Shown here: positions 22,430-35,196 of the stretch, piece by piece
How positions within the stretch are numbered: the first letter of the stretch is position 1
Layout of the letters: each line of letters starts with the position of its first letter
Made by a program: the position numbers and the translations under genes
Notes under the pieces: generated by a model
What the model saw: only the letters and a program-made list of their open reading frames with translations
Database searches by the model: none
Told to the model about the DNA's origin: nothing
Assembly: GCF_047948215.1 (NCBI RefSeq)
Contig: NC_134460.1
Span: 13,079,501-13,143,500, forward strand
Reading direction: 5' to 3'
DNA length: 64,000 bases
Source: Lycorma delicatula
Lineage: Eukaryota > Arthropoda > Insecta > Hemiptera > Fulgoridae

Positions 22430-24892
22430 TAAAATTTAATGTTAGCAAAACGAATATTTAAATTTTACCGATCCATTTAACGGTATTAAATGAACCGTAT
22501 TTTATAGATAAATATTGTAATTAACTTATCATTGATAAAACAGGGAATAGAATTATCGATAAATTAGTTTGAATACCGTAAAATTATCTTAATATTGCAT
22601 TGACGGTACAAATTTTAGGATAGTATGTATCATGTTGTGAATAAAACAGAATCGATGTGCCGTTATTAATTCTACATTATCACGTAAGTGTGGATGTATT
22701 CAGAGAAAGTTAATGCCGTTGTTATGATATAAAAAAACTGAGTTATTCTTACCTTTCACTTTACAAAAATAAATTCCTTTTTAGGTCTTGTAAATTTTCT
22801 GTTATAAAAGACATTTTTTTTTTTTTTTACTTTTCCTTATACCGGTATATTCGTTTTTATTATATTTTTTTTATAAATCTGTTTTTAATTTTATGTTCAA
22901 TTTAATTTTCTTGTATCTATTATTTACGTATATTATTCATACACGAACGCGCATTCTAACGTTTAGGTTTATTGCTACCGGAAGAGAACTTGCTGCGTAA
23001 TGAAGATGTCGACAGAAATATTTTCCGTTTGCAGTTTGTTTCCCAACCGTCGTTACCCTGGATGTAAAATAACTTTCATTTTAATGACTGTATCACACGC
23101 TCTGTTGGTTTTAATTAGGAAAGTAAGGGTATTACTTTTTCTCCCATTAGCAGTATATATAATATATATATTTAAGGATGATTAAATTACCGTATTGTAT
23201 TTTTTTTTTAAATTAGTTTTTAATCCGTATGATTAGTAGAGTTATCTTTAATTCCACTATTACGTCTTGTTATTATTGGTATCTGAGGAGTAGGAATTTC
23301 AAATCAAAATTTAAAAAAACATATTTCCTAATAAATTTCCGTTAAATGAAAAAAAAAAAAAAAAAAAATTGTGGACTTTTTGTTTGTTTTAAAAGTAACG
23401 GGAATAATCCATCTTTTACCAGTACGAAGTATTTAATCGTATTTTTATTTTCAAATACCGCTTCATTTGCGTACTGTTAATTGTTAAACATACAGCTCTT
23501 AAATTAAACCGTTCATGACAGAAATAAATTTTTGTTAAAAGATCCTTGCTATCGTCTTTTTTGGCCGATTAAAAAACACGAAAATTTCTGTTCATACTTA
23601 ATAATTAACATCGTCAGACGATATAGAATAAACTGTAAAGTATGTTAACGCAAAGAATCTGCATACTGCTTAATAATTCCTTTCCGTTCTGCGCTCTGTT
23701 AGTAATACACATAAGTGTTGTACACTTTTTACTTAGAAGCTCTGCCCTACCCCTATGTTCAACAGAGACCTACACAAAACTATTTTCTCCTCTGTTTATT
23801 AAGTCGCAAAAATATGTTTAAAGATAATTCTCGTATCAACGGTGATGCGGTTAAAAGAGTGTATGTATCTGAAGTTGGATTATTTCTACATCAGGATTAA
23901 TAATTCTTCGTTTCCAAGTACACCGGCTGCATCATATTCGGCTCAAATAAAAATTTCGATCTGGTTAGATATTTCTAAAATAAGCGTTTCTTTTGAATTG
24001 TTTAATTTTTTTTTTTTTTTTTTTTGTTTAGCACTTTTTTTTATCGCTAGTTGTCAGACAATGGTGCGTTAAGCAATAATTTTATGTTCAATGTTTCCTT
24101 CCTTATTAAAATGAACTACCAGAATTGCGATTTGTTTCTATTCCGGTTCATTATCTATTTCCTTTTTACTCCTTAATTAATCGGTCTTTTCCTTAATTAG
24201 TTATACCATTCCAAGGAAAGCAAAAAAACAGTTTAGGTATTTGTTTAATTTACAAAAATATCGTTACAAAAAGAACCATAAGGAAATTTATATTACTATA
24301 ACCCTGGCTCATAAATATTAAACGTTATTCGTATTGTTTATCTAATAGTGTACAAATGTGGTTTTCATTAATAATCTACGATTTATCTGAATGAAACATA
24401 GGAAGGGTACGCCTACCCGTAATCGGTTGCGCGGTCATTTTTCTTGGGCTTTCTACCACGCATGATTTGATTGCAAACTTTTGAGTTATTAACCGATATA
24501 TTTAACGTTCATTGTCTGACCGATGGGAGATTCTGTGTTAAGGCACCTTTTTTTTTTTTTTTACTTCGTTTGTTTATCTGCGACACAAATAGCAATCAAA
24601 CGGATTCGATTCGATCTTATGTTTTTAGTTTGGACGATTTTTTAAGAAAATTTTCAGTACGGTTTTTTTTTTGCTACGACAGAAAGACATATTTAACGAT
24701 TTTTCATAAAGTTTTTCCGTTTCAAAATGGCGACTGCTATCTTACATAGACAGCGGATGAAGAAGATATTCAGAAATAACCCGATTACTCCTCCACTGAT
24801 GACGTTCCAGTCTTTCTCGTAGCGGTTACGGGTAAGATACTTCTCTATTATTACGGTTTTATTCTATTTTTAAAACAAATCTTCATCTCCGT
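22430..24892. other. AT-rich non-coding DNA
   Basis: No supported gene. Poly-T or poly-A runs occur near 22815, 23350, 24008, 24548 and 24664. No recognised terminal repeats. Confidence 0.5.
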
Positions 24893-24906
24893 TTTCTGTA
24901 GCATTT

Positions 24907-25428
24907 TTTTTTTTTTTTTTTTTCTCTACTCCCCCGGGCCGGTTATCCAATTAAGTATACGCAGCCCGAGGGAGTGTCCTTTTACTCTAAGGGGGCCCCA
25001 CCCACCGGCTGTATGTCCGGCACGGCAGTTTGGCCCCCCCGGTCGGATCTTTTCTTTTATTATTGCCTGCCTCAAATTCCCAGGACCAGGACCGAGTCCG
25101 GCAATGCCGTCCCCAGCCCCAGCCCCAGGAACCGGGTCTCGGTCTTGTACTTTGCCTGCCTCTAACCCCGCTGAACACCGGCATGGCCCGACTACGTCGT
25201 TCCCAACCGCGGCCAGCAGGGCCGGGACTCGGTCTTGAATTTTATTACCCCATTATTAATGTTAAAATCCTCTCCTTCTTCCCTCATCATCCTTTATCCT
25301 TATTACTTGGGTCACGAAAGATTCAAATTTGTGCCAGTTGTTCTTATTGGCAGTCAGGAACGATAGCATATCTAAAGCAGTCAAAACCTGTATCCCGTAG
25401 CGCCATCTCAAGGGTAACCATCTGGGGC
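24907..25428 (-). mobile_element. 3' end of an R1-like LINE, with 14-bp TSD
   Basis: A perfect 14-base duplication (TTTCTGTAGCATTT) at 24893-24906 and 25429-25442 brackets a block with a poly-T run at its left edge, so it is a retroposon on the minus strand, truncated at the 5' end. The 3' UTR is GC-rich, in sharp contrast to its surroundings, and ends cggcccgggggagtagag before poly-A. The word ggactcggtc recurs in both orientations inside it. The 14-base duplication and peptide end suggest the R1 group, but this is not proven. Confidence 0.8.
25262..25428 (-). pseudogene. C-terminal fragment of the R1-like ORF2
   Basis: About 55 codons remain, ending WHKFESFVTQVIRIKDDEG then Arg-rich residues and a stop at 25262. 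The NNW..FE.FV..V...KDDE pattern resembles the last residues of R1/Jockey-type ORF2 proteins. The RT core is missing. Confidence 0.55.
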
Positions 25429-25442
25429 TTTCTGTAGCATTT

Positions 25443-27250
25443 AATAACATATAACGCTACACGTTGTTAAATACTAAACGTTATTAAATATTTTATCTTA
25501 CGTTGGTGCATGAAAAACTTATTTTTTATCGTTTTGCTATCGAACACATTATTAGAATTATAATAATAAAATAGAAAATAAAAACAAGAAGTTTCTACGA
25601 TCGATAAATCCGATTTTTCCTTTATTTAAAATTTTCACTTTATTAATTCCAATTGAGTTGTTAAATTTTGTCAAATGTAAGTGTATTCTAGTGTTCATAA
25701 ATCTACCGGTTATTTCGTACCTTACTTTTCCAATTCGATTAAAAATTGTTTTTTTCAGTCAATGTATTTATATTTTTTTCAAATATTAATTATTATTAAG
25801 CGACAAGTTTTCCAGTTTCTTTTTTTGACATTATACTTGCTACATAATTTATCTTTTATTTAAATCGATATTAATGGTTTGCTTTTATTTAGGTAACCGT
25901 TATTTTTAATTCTAGGCGTATAAAAAAAGGTGTTACATTATAAATCAACTTGAAGATACAACATTATAAACGTTATAAATCACAGAAACCAAAATTAAAG
26001 TGAATAATTGAATGCTCATACAATGTTTGAAATGATTAAAGATTTTGCTCGCTATAAATTCACTTCCTTTTCATATAGACTATAATTTTTGTATTATTTA
26101 CGCATGCGCTTACGCGCACATGCACACGCGCGCGTATATATATAAATTGAAACCCATCATTCACGTTTTAGAAAATGTTTGTCGCTTCTTCGTGTTTCCT
26201 TTTTTATCATTTTATTTACGTATGAATTTAATGCATTATAATTTATCTTTGCGTCTTTTACTCTTTTTATTCATCCTTTTCATTAAAAGAAAACTTTTAA
26301 AAATATTTTCCCGATAAATTAAAAGTTTGCTGTATGAATATCTTTAATTAGTATTATTTTATTATTATTATTATTATTATCCGTGAGAATATTTACATTA
26401 TTAATTGAAAGTTCCGTTATTGTTGTTAATATTTCAAACGATTTGTTACCATGATGTAATCGAATAATTAATTTTTAATTGTGTAATAATTGATCAAAAG
26501 GTTTTTATTACTATATCGCTTTATAATTTTAATTATTTTGAATTTTATCTTGGTAATAGAAAAATAAAACTGTTATCCTTCCGTATTGTACCGTTATAAT
26601 GATGAAATTTCTTTGTTATTTATTTTATATATATTTATCTTTATCTGTATGAATAGAAAACTTATTACGTACCTATTTGAATTCAATCGCCTTGAAATTA
26701 TAACAGTTCAGTTCTTCAAATAGACTAATATTTGTTGTCGAGCAAAATCAATGACAAAGAAAATCACGATAGGAATCTCGTTGTTGTGTTACGGTCGAAT
26801 GGATTTCCTATGGACGATTTTTAAGAGTGAATGACCCTTATTTTCACTAATATCAGTGAAAATATCTTTTGACGGTAGTGAAAATTACACTATTTTACTA
26901 TAAAAAGAAATAATTGAATGAAAAATCGTTATCTGTTCCTAAAAAGCAATAAGATTGAAATTTTTTATCGCGTACGTATTTTTATATGCATTCCTGTTAG
27001 TAAATTTATTGGTTTAATACAATTTTCCATTCTCTCGGCTCTGTGCTAGTCGATTTCTTTTTTTGTTTTAGAATTGAATTTTAAGTTTAGTAATTGTATA
27101 TAATAGTGGTAAAAAAGCTGACAATTAAGTTATTATATTTTCCTTTCATCATTTATTTATTATTATATAGTGGAAAAATAACGATATGCGAAAAAAAAAA
27201 AAAAATAGATATTTTAATCGATATTTCCAAGAATTCGGTTAAACAATCTC
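25443..27250. other. AT-rich non-coding DNA
   Basis: No supported gene. Contains a short CA/CG/TA microsatellite near 26113-26145 and a (TTA)n tract near 26359-26381. Confidence 0.5.
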
Positions 27251-27251
27251 A

Positions 27252-27446
27252 TGGTCTCAGGTCGACCATTTCTGAGATGTGTGGTTAATTGAAATCCAAC
27301 CACCAAAGAATACCGGTATCCGCGATCTTGTATTCAGATCCGAACAAAAGTAACTGCCTTTACTAGGACTTGAACGTTGGAACTCTCGACTTCCAAATCA
27401 AATGATTTGCGAAGACGCGTTTACTACTAGACCAACCCGGTGGGTT
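27252..27446 (-). mobile_element. SINE head and body, 3'-truncated
   Basis: Read on the minus strand it starts aacccaccgggttggtctag, then box B-like acgttcaagtcc, gatcgcggataccggtattc and the ggttggatttcaattaacc block, and stops at ggtcgacctgagaccat. The tail portion is missing on this side and lies instead at 27461-27566. Confidence 0.85.
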
Positions 27447-27460
27447 GTAGTTGTATCACC

Positions 27461-27566
27461 TTTTTTTTTTTCTTTTAGCCTCCGGGAATTACCGATTACT
27501 TCAGAGGATGATAATGTGATAATGTGTGAGTATAAATGAAGTGTAGTCTTGTACAGTCTCAGTTCG
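27461..27566 (-). mobile_element. SINE tail, 5'-truncated, adjoining the SINE head
   Basis: On the minus strand it begins gttgcgaactgagactgtac, runs through ctgaagtaatcggtaattcc and cggaggctaaaag, and ends in poly-A, followed after 14 bases by the head of the neighbouring piece. Together the two pieces make one SINE in permuted order. Confidence 0.8.
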
Positions 27567-27694
27567 CAACAACATAACGCTCCCTATCCTCGTCTAATTG
27601 ACCTTAAATATTAAATTGTCGATTATTAGGCTGAGCCCATAATTGTAAACAATAACATATTATTTAGTCCGAAAATAATGTTTATTAAACTCGT

Positions 27695-29183
27695 TTTTTT
27701 TTTTTGTCTTCAGTCATTTGACTGGTTTGATGCAGCTCTCCAAGATTCCCTATCTAGTGCTAGTCGTTTCATTTCAGTATACCCTCTACATCCTACATCC
27801 CCAACAATTTGTTTTATATACTCCAAACGTGGCCTGCCTACACAATTTTTCCCTTCTACCTGTCCTTCCAATATTAAAGCGACTATTCCAGGATGCCTTA
27901 GTATGTGGCCTATAAGTCTGTCTCTTCTTTTAACTATATTTTTCCAAATGCTTCTTTCCTCATCTATTTGCCGCAATCTGATTTTTAACATTCTCCTATA
28001 GCACCACATTTCAAAAGCTTCTAATCTTTTCTTCTCAGATACTCCGATTGTCCAAGTTTCACTTCCATATAAAGCGACACTCCAAACATATACTTTCAAA
28101 AATCTTTTCCTGACATTTAAATTAATTTTTGATGTAAACAAATTATATTTCTTACTGAAGGCTCGTTTAGCTTGTGCTATTCGGCATTTTATATCGCCCC
28201 TGCTTCGTCCATCTTTAGTAATTTTACTTCCCAAATAACAAAATTCTTCTACCTCCATAATCTTTTCTCCTCCTATTTTCACATTCAGCGGTCCATCTTT
28301 GTTATTTCTACTACATTTCATTACTTTTGTTCTGTTCTTGTTTATTTTCATACGATAGTTCTTGCCTAGGACTTCATCTATGCCGTTCATTGTTTCTTCT
28401 AAATCCTTTTTACTCTCGGCTAGAATTACTATATCATCAGCAAATCGTAGCATCTTTATCTTTTCACCTTGTACTGTTACTCCGAATCTAAATTGTTCTT
28501 TAACATCATTAACTGTTAGTTCCATGTAAAGATTAAAAAGTAACGGCGATAGCGAACATCATTGTCGGACTCCCTTTCTTATTAGGGCTTCTTTCTTATG
28601 TTCTTCAATTGTTATTGTTGCTGTTTGGTTCCTGTACATGTTAGCAATTGTTCTTCTATCTCTGTATTTGAACCCTAATTTTTTTAAAATGCTGAACATT
28701 TTATTCCAGTCTACGTTATCGAAAGCCTTTTCTAGGTCTATAAACGCCAAGTATGTCGGTTTGTTTTTCTTTAATCTTCCTTCTACTATTAATCTGAGGC
28801 CTAAAATTGCTTCCCTTGTCCCTATACTTTTCCTGAAACCAAATTGGTCTTCTCCTAACACTTCTTCCACTCTCCTCTCAATTCTTCTGTATAAAATTCT
28901 AGTTAAGATTTTTGATGCATGACTAGTTAAACTAATTGTTCTGTATTCTTCACATTTATCTGCCCCTGCTTTCTTTGGTATCATAACTATAACACTTTTT
29001 TTTAACTCTGATGGAAATTCCCCATTTTCATAAATATTACACACCAGTTTGTATAATCTATCAATCGCTTCCTCACCATCACTACGCAGTAATTCTACAG
29101 GTATTCCGTCTATTCCAGGAGCCTTTCTGCCTTTCTGCCATTTAAATCTTTTAATGCTCTCTTAAATTCAGATCTCAGTATTG
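27695..29183 (-). mobile_element. BovB/RTE-like LINE, copy E, with 11-bp TSD
   Basis: ATTAAACTCGT is duplicated at 27684-27694 and 29184-29194. The copy reaches back to the LRSEFKRA block near the start of the RT region. It has an 8-base tandem duplication (tttctgcc twice) near 29125. Confidence 0.96.
27710..29180 (-). pseudogene. reverse transcriptase of LINE copy E
   Basis: The N-terminal part is open from about 29044 (VCNIYENGEFPSELKK) through GFRKSIGTREAI and the intact SILKKLGF junction. After GVRQ a Gly codon is changed to TGA near 28559-28561, which stops translation ahead of the FADD motif. The C-terminal part (28525-27710) is then open, but has lost about 30 bases in frame, removing the VDKVTNEEV segment between MLKIR and LRQIDEE. 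Confidence 0.9.
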
Positions 29184-29194
29184 ATTAAACTCGT

Positions 29195-30939
29195 ACAATG
29201 TTGAATTAACGAAATTTTTGGTGACGGTACTGTGTAAGTTATGTGACTCGGGTGAAAGGCGTTTCAACAAATTGTAACGAATAACCTCGGTCCTAATTAA
29301 TGATTATTCTAAATTTCATCAAAATCAAAGGTGGTCTCATAATTGTATATAATTACGTATATAGTCTACGACATATAGTAGCTTCTTTTCTTTTTTGAAA
29401 CCGAAAAGAAAAAAGTTGATTTTTTGGTAAAAAGTAGCTGATTTTTCATATTCATTTTTTATTTATTCAGATAATTAATCCTCGATTTATATAATATGCA
29501 TAAATTTGTAACAAATATGACGAATAACTTTATTTTAAAAAATGTACTCGTAAATAGTATTTGATAACAAAATTACTCGACTTATAATGTTTAGAATTTT
29601 GGACAGCTTCTTCGTATTTGGACCCTTTATTGAAAAAAATCTAATAGTGCTTCTTTTTTTTTGTTGCAGCTTCGCTCAACCGCAATTTATATTTACAAAA
29701 TTTTGACTCTTACTAGTTAAAAAGTGTTAATTTTGATGTAGATAAAAAACTGACAATTTTTGCCGTGTAGTGAAAATTATTTTAGTTTGGTTGAAGATTC
29801 CTTTTTTAAATGGTTTTCTAACTGACGATATTTGTAAAGTACCGTGTATAGTGTTTTTCAAAATTTGTAGAAAAACAAATTGATATTGGAAATTTATTAA
29901 ATTCACCCTCCTGATAAATTTATGAACGATTTAAAATATTAAATTTAGAAAATGCCACTTTTGCTGTGATGGGAATAAGCTTCTGAATAAATTTATATTA
30001 CCCTAGCGGTTTGTTTTGTCGCATAGATTATGTGTTTAAACTTTCTGTTAAATAAATAGGCAATCTCTGTAGGGCTATATATTGTTCTGAAATATAATCC
30101 GTTTCGATAACTTTTTTCCTTTTTTTTTTTTCATGGTAATTATAAAAAGTGTTCGTCGGTTCCACCTCTTTGTAAAAATTCCCTTAAAAATATGTTGATC
30201 GAATCTATTGACAAATTGGCTGATTTGAAAAATATCAGTTAATGAAAATCTTTTCAACCGCTGATTTAAATAATGTTAACATATAAACTTTATAAAAATA
30301 AATAAATAAAAAAAAAAAAAAGGTAGTGGTTTCTAACACATGAGTTTGTAAACAGCAGAACGGATTTTTCGATAATAACATCCAACCTCCTTATTAGACG
30401 TTTTTCATTATTCCTTTAAATTTGTAATAATGAAGAATCTCCAACCTTTATCTCTTAAAACAAGAAGGCAGCATCAAATAAAGAATTAGTTTAATTTACG
30501 TAAAATAGAGTTTATATAGGTTTTTATTTATTTGTATTTTTTTTTTTGTATATTTATTAAAAATTACTATAATTTGTACAAAACTTGTTAAATACGCTAG
30601 ATCATCACATTGTGAGTTACGTTATTTGTAAAGGAACTCTTTAAAACCTCTTCATATATAAGTTATATTAATTACAAGATACTCCATTAATAAATATTTA
30701 ATTACTCTGGTACTAGCTGGCAAAACCAACTTATAGACCGACGTTTGATGAACAGGAACGGAACGCAAGGTTAGCGGGAGATTATACGTATAAATCGTAT
30801 ATTCCCGTACTAATCGGAGATCCTGGACAACAGTCCCTTGTTGCTGGGTCTTTCTTATTATCGGGCGGGTATTTGTTTATTTAATGTCGGTTATATATTA
30901 GTCGTGTTTACGGACGTAATTGTGGATTGCGTTCCGTTA
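29195..30939. other. AT-rich non-coding DNA
   Basis: No supported gene or repeat. Confidence 0.5.
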
Positions 30940-31765
30940 TTTACATCCTCACCCCGTACGGGAATCATCTTGTGATGATTCCGGTCGCTCCAGCACCCTC
31001 TTTGTTCCTAGCCCCGTCGGGCTTTACCGGAGGTCGTCTTTTAGACTTTCTAAATTTGATAACACAGTCATCACAGTTTGGCCTCTGTCAGGTTGCCACC
31101 GATGCGACCATGATAAATCTACCGACCGTATTTCAATCGATAGTATTCCAACCGCGACCACCTATCGTAACTTACAACTTTCAACTATCAAACTAATCGA
31201 TTCGCAGAAGCGTGATCCCTGCGTCTTCCTCTAATACCGAAAATTTCACGCAGGAACTCTTCCTATACTAACTTCAATTAGCCTTCAGATCGTTACTCGA
31301 TAGAGTCTTTAAACACCAAAAAATACTATCCTTATATCAAGAAAACAGATTTTGATACCGATGAAATGATAATATTGTCTTACAATTCAATTTATTCAAA
31401 TCTTCATGACTTTTACAGAAATTAAAAAACAGATTCACAAATTTAGTAAACTTCTAATGAATACTTATTCTATCTCTGCTCTGGTCCGATTTCGGGAGCG
31501 GAGTCTGTGCCTACACCCTCCTACACCGCAGCTACATTTACAAGAGTTCTCTATACGTCCATTCTCATCCTAACAGCGAATATCGCTAACCGGGGTTCGA
31601 TGCTACAACACCTATCTTGGCGAGGTAAGCACCCAGGCGGCCGTCTAGCCATTCGGGTGGATAGCCATTCTATCTGCTATATATCTGTAACAGCATTAGC
31701 CCCTCAGCCGTTTCCGATCCTTAAAGATCAAATTGAAAATCGTTTTTTGGGTTGAACTTGGGAGA
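30940..31765 (+). repeat. unidentified dispersed repeat, copy 1
   Basis: Similar to 56452-56912. Shared blocks: gggctttaccggaggtcgtc against gggctttatcggtggtcgtc, a tctttaaacaccaaaaa block, ttacaattcaatttatt, a ctctgctctgg block and tccattctcatcctaacagc. It is GC-richer than its surroundings. Overlapping open frames here are not supported as genes. LTR, LINE leader or other origin cannot be told apart. Confidence 0.6.
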
Positions 31766-32036
31766 GTAGCAATGCATTTGCGTCCACTGAAGGTTTGTCG
31801 GTGCTAGCGCCTTTCGGCCTAACAGGAATGCGCCTGATTGGACTCTAGTTGTTGTTGGACATAGGAAAGAAGGACGACCGGTGAATTAAGGTTTGGTTGA
31901 CTGTTCTTCACTCTCGTCATCTTTGTCTTACATCGGCCGAATCACGGATGGACCCGGTTCGAATTCTGAGACGTAGGTACTTCTTCTTTTGGTGAACAAA
32001 ACGTGTTTAAATCCTGACCTAGTACACTAAGCTTTG
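31766..32036. other. possible repeat fragment
   Basis: gcgtccactgaaggtttgtc...ggtgctagcgcctttcggc resembles, in inverted orientation, the segment near 60045-60080. Otherwise nothing was recognised. Confidence 0.35.
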
Positions 32037-32050
32037 TAATAAATAAATCA

Positions 32051-33300
32051 TTTATTTTCCCGGAGCAAATAATATCCCTAAAACTTATGATGGACTTATA
32101 TAAAAGACGGAAAAAACAACTAATAATCACCTTCGTCGACTTTAAAAGGGCCTATGATTGTATACACCGACCATCCATGCTGAATATTCTGAGAAACCTG
32201 GGCCTTCACCCTAAACTCGTAAACATGATAAAATTAACTTTAACCGATACCCAGTCCAGAGTGAAATTCAGAGGTGAACTCTCTCAACCCTTCTACATAA
32301 AAACTGGATTGAGGCAAGGAGACGGCCTCTCACCACTCCTTTTTAACTGGGCCCTCGAATTTGTCATGAGAAAATGGTATGAAATAAATCCCAAAAATAT
32401 AAAAATGGGTACTAAGAAAAACTCCATCACACTAAATCGCCTAGGATTTGCAGATGACCTCGCTCTTTTAGCAAATAATATTCAAGAAGCCAAAACACAA
32501 ATCATGAGTCTTCAAAACCTAGCACAAAAGATAGGGCTTCATATCTCTTTCGAAAAAACTGAACTAATGGCCATAGATCCTCTGGTAATAGAGCGCATTA
32601 CGGTAAACAATCAGAAAATTAAAATAGTAAAACGATTTAAATATCTAGGGGAAATAATAACTTATAATTTAAATGAAAAAGTGACATGGCAAAACAGGAC
32701 AAATAAAATGATTAAATCCCAAAAATTAACTCGGTCAACATATAACAAAAAATGCCTTTCTGCTAAAACAAAACTTAAACATTATAAAACTGTAGTACAG
32801 CCAGAAGTCACCTACGGAAGCGAGACCCTTTTCAAAATCACTCAGAAAAACCGAATTGAAAAAATTCTGAAAATAGAGAGGAGAATTGTCAGAACGTGTA
32901 TCGATAAAAAATACCAAAAAGAAGGCCGATGGTGGATTGTGCCAAATGAGGTGGTGTATCGAGAAATAGAGCCTGTTACTGATACTATGCGGAAAAAAGA
33001 ATCTCTTTCTTCGGTCATCTCATAAGGACACCGGAAACAAGACCGTCAAGAAATATCATTGAAAAGCTCTGGTTCCAAAAGCTAGAAGTAGGATGGATCA
33101 AAGAAATTAGAGAAGATATGAAAGAATTGGGAATTTCCCTGACCGACCTACAGAATAAAACTGGAAAAATTACAAAGATAAAAGCATTAGATTTAAACAA
33201 AAGACAGACAAACGACAAAATACAACGAAGAGGGTGTTTACGGATGAAGAAAAGAAAGCAAGATCTGAACGGATGAAGAAATACTGGGCAGCTCGAAAGA
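32051..33300 (+). pseudogene. reverse transcriptase of the second LINE type
   Basis: Coding begins at the truncation (FPEQIISLK) and is open to about 33025. Blocks: ITFVDFKRAYDCIHR (first catalytic Asp), GLRQGDGLSPLLFNWALEFV, RLGFADDLALLA (catalytic Asp pair), FEKTELMA, KRFKYLGEII and VTYGSETL. Near 32995 a shift moves the frame: the continuation in another frame reads FFGHLIRTPETRPSRNIIE and on to about 33275, the normal C-terminal block of such elements. No endonuclease remains. The order of blocks is RTE-like, but the clade is not settled. Confidence 0.88.
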
Positions 33301-33390
33301 GTAAAATAACACGCTTTTCTCAGAAAAGATCCAACTAAAATTGACTTAAGTGGTCCCACTTAAGTGGCCGTAAAAGCATAATAATAATAA
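32051..33390 (+). mobile_element. second non-LTR retrotransposon type (5'-truncated), (ATA)n tail
   Basis: TAATAAATAAATCA is repeated at 32037-32050 and 33391-33404. The right copy merges with the (ATA)n tail, so the last few bases are ambiguous. The tail is a short A/T microsatellite, not poly-A, and the protein is clearly different from the BovB-like family. Confidence 0.85.
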
Positions 33391-33404
33391 TAATAAATAA
33401 ATCA

Positions 33405-35185
33405 CTATAGAATCTTTCATGTGCAATTTTCTTCATTTCTAGTTAAGTTATTGATTGTAGAATGTATATTGTTATTTTCAGAAACGCCTCAATTAATTGT
33501 ATTATATGTAATCTTTTCTATTCGTATTTAGAAACAATACATTTTTTTTCTATTACATCATGTATTGAGATCTTTATTGAGTAATTTTTTTTTCTTTTAC
33601 TATGCTAAAATTTTCTCGCAAATAACAGTTATTCATATTAGTTTAACTGAGGAAAAACATATCAAAATGGATAATTTTACGTAGTACAATAAACAAAGAA
33701 AAAAACATGTCTTTTTTTTAAACAACTTTTAAAATTACTGTCGTATATCATTGTTCTTCAGTTCACTAAATTTTTGATTTTCTTATTGAAGATGTAACTG
33801 AATTAAAACGAAATATAACTACTAATTTAAAAAGCGTTAATTTTTCTCCCTTGTCAAAATTTAAGGAAGAGTTGAAAACTGTTTTAAATACTTATATATT
33901 TTTTTTAAATGTTTATTTTTCCTGCACGTATAGCTGCTAGACGTACACTATAAAAGAAGTTTGCTAATCGGGTCAAATTTTGCATATTTTTGCTGACCTT
34001 GACGTTTAATTTATCCGTATAACCAAAAAATACAATTTTAGCATTGAAAAATTTCGGAAGGAATTTTTGAATAGTAACTGTTCGTACGTTATTTATTTAG
34101 CCTGTTTTTTTGCTAGATATCTCCAGAGTGGATGAACCGATCCGAATGATTTTTGACACGATGGTTACTGTATGTGGGGCGTTGTGCCGTTTAATTTTAG
34201 TCAAATTCGTGCAAGGAGGCAGGGGATATCTCCCTACCTCCTTGACCGACGGGTATCCCAAAGATTTTATTCAAAGGATAGGGAAATTTTTTCACATAAT
34301 TTAATGTCCTTTCGGTAGCTAAAATACCTTTTTATGGTGTTGTGAGTTATTCGAACCTTCATAAAGGGGGAGGGGTAAAAATCTTTTTTATTTTTGGCCA
34401 TTTCTGGACTCGTGTAACATTCTTCTGCTAATTAGATGACCATATACATTAATATATCACTTTGGTTATGTGTTTGGGTAATTTAATTCAAGGATGGGAG
34501 ATAATCTTTTTTTGCTCTTTTCTTTTCCTATATTTTTTTTTTTTTTACATTTGTTTGACGTATTCAGACTGGATTAACAGATTTTTATGAAATTTTGTTC
34601 GATAACTTTTGAATATATGTCATTGATACTATTAAGTTTTTCTTAAAATTTATCGAAGGGATAGGAAGATACGGTCACCGTGGTTTCCTTACAATAACTT
34701 TTTTACGTTTTTCCTTTTTTTTTTTTACAAACGTTATTGCTCCATTTAATTTTCCTTCTGACTAGTCGAAGGTGCAATCCTTGGTAACCGGATTTGCCTA
34801 ATTTACTTGCCAAAGCTGGAAATCTACGCTCTACCGTAAAGCCACCCGTATGAAAAAAATGCACATTCCGCAAGAAACTCAAAACTTGAGAAATCTACGT
34901 TTTGAAATGATAAGGTCTAGAAAGAAATAACGTGAAAAGATTGTTATTACCCATTCACTAGTAGGTAGAATACAGAGAGAGGTGGAAACAATATTAGGTG
35001 AAATACTTCCTCTAGGGAATTTTAGCAAGCTGTTGCAGATCTTTTTTTATATACTTCATCGTTGTTTAAACTCATTGGCTACTTACAAATACGAACAATT
35101 TTGTTTTTAAATTACGATACGTTCACTTAAAATTACGATTATTTTTCTGTAAATACTTTTTCTTTATGCCCTTAATCCTTCAATT
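33405..35185. other. non-coding DNA with two unidentified repeat fragments
   Basis: 34110-34330 (tagatatctccagagtggatg...) and 34545-34690 (attcagactggattaacag...) resemble in wording the segments at 62550-62700 and 6100-6280/12650-12820. They are probably parts of old transposons. A short stretch near 34960-35005 translates to RIQREVETILGE, weakly like a LINE RT block. No gene is supported. Confidence 0.45.
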
Positions 35186-35196
35186 ATCTCAAGATT

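Noticed and set aside
30920..31234. Overlapping 89-104 codon frames as a gene
   Set aside because: They lie in a repeat shared with 56452-56912, where the frames are not kept.
34930..35030. Possible LINE RT block (RIQREVETILGE)
   Set aside because: Only about a dozen residues resemble the family and nothing matches around it.
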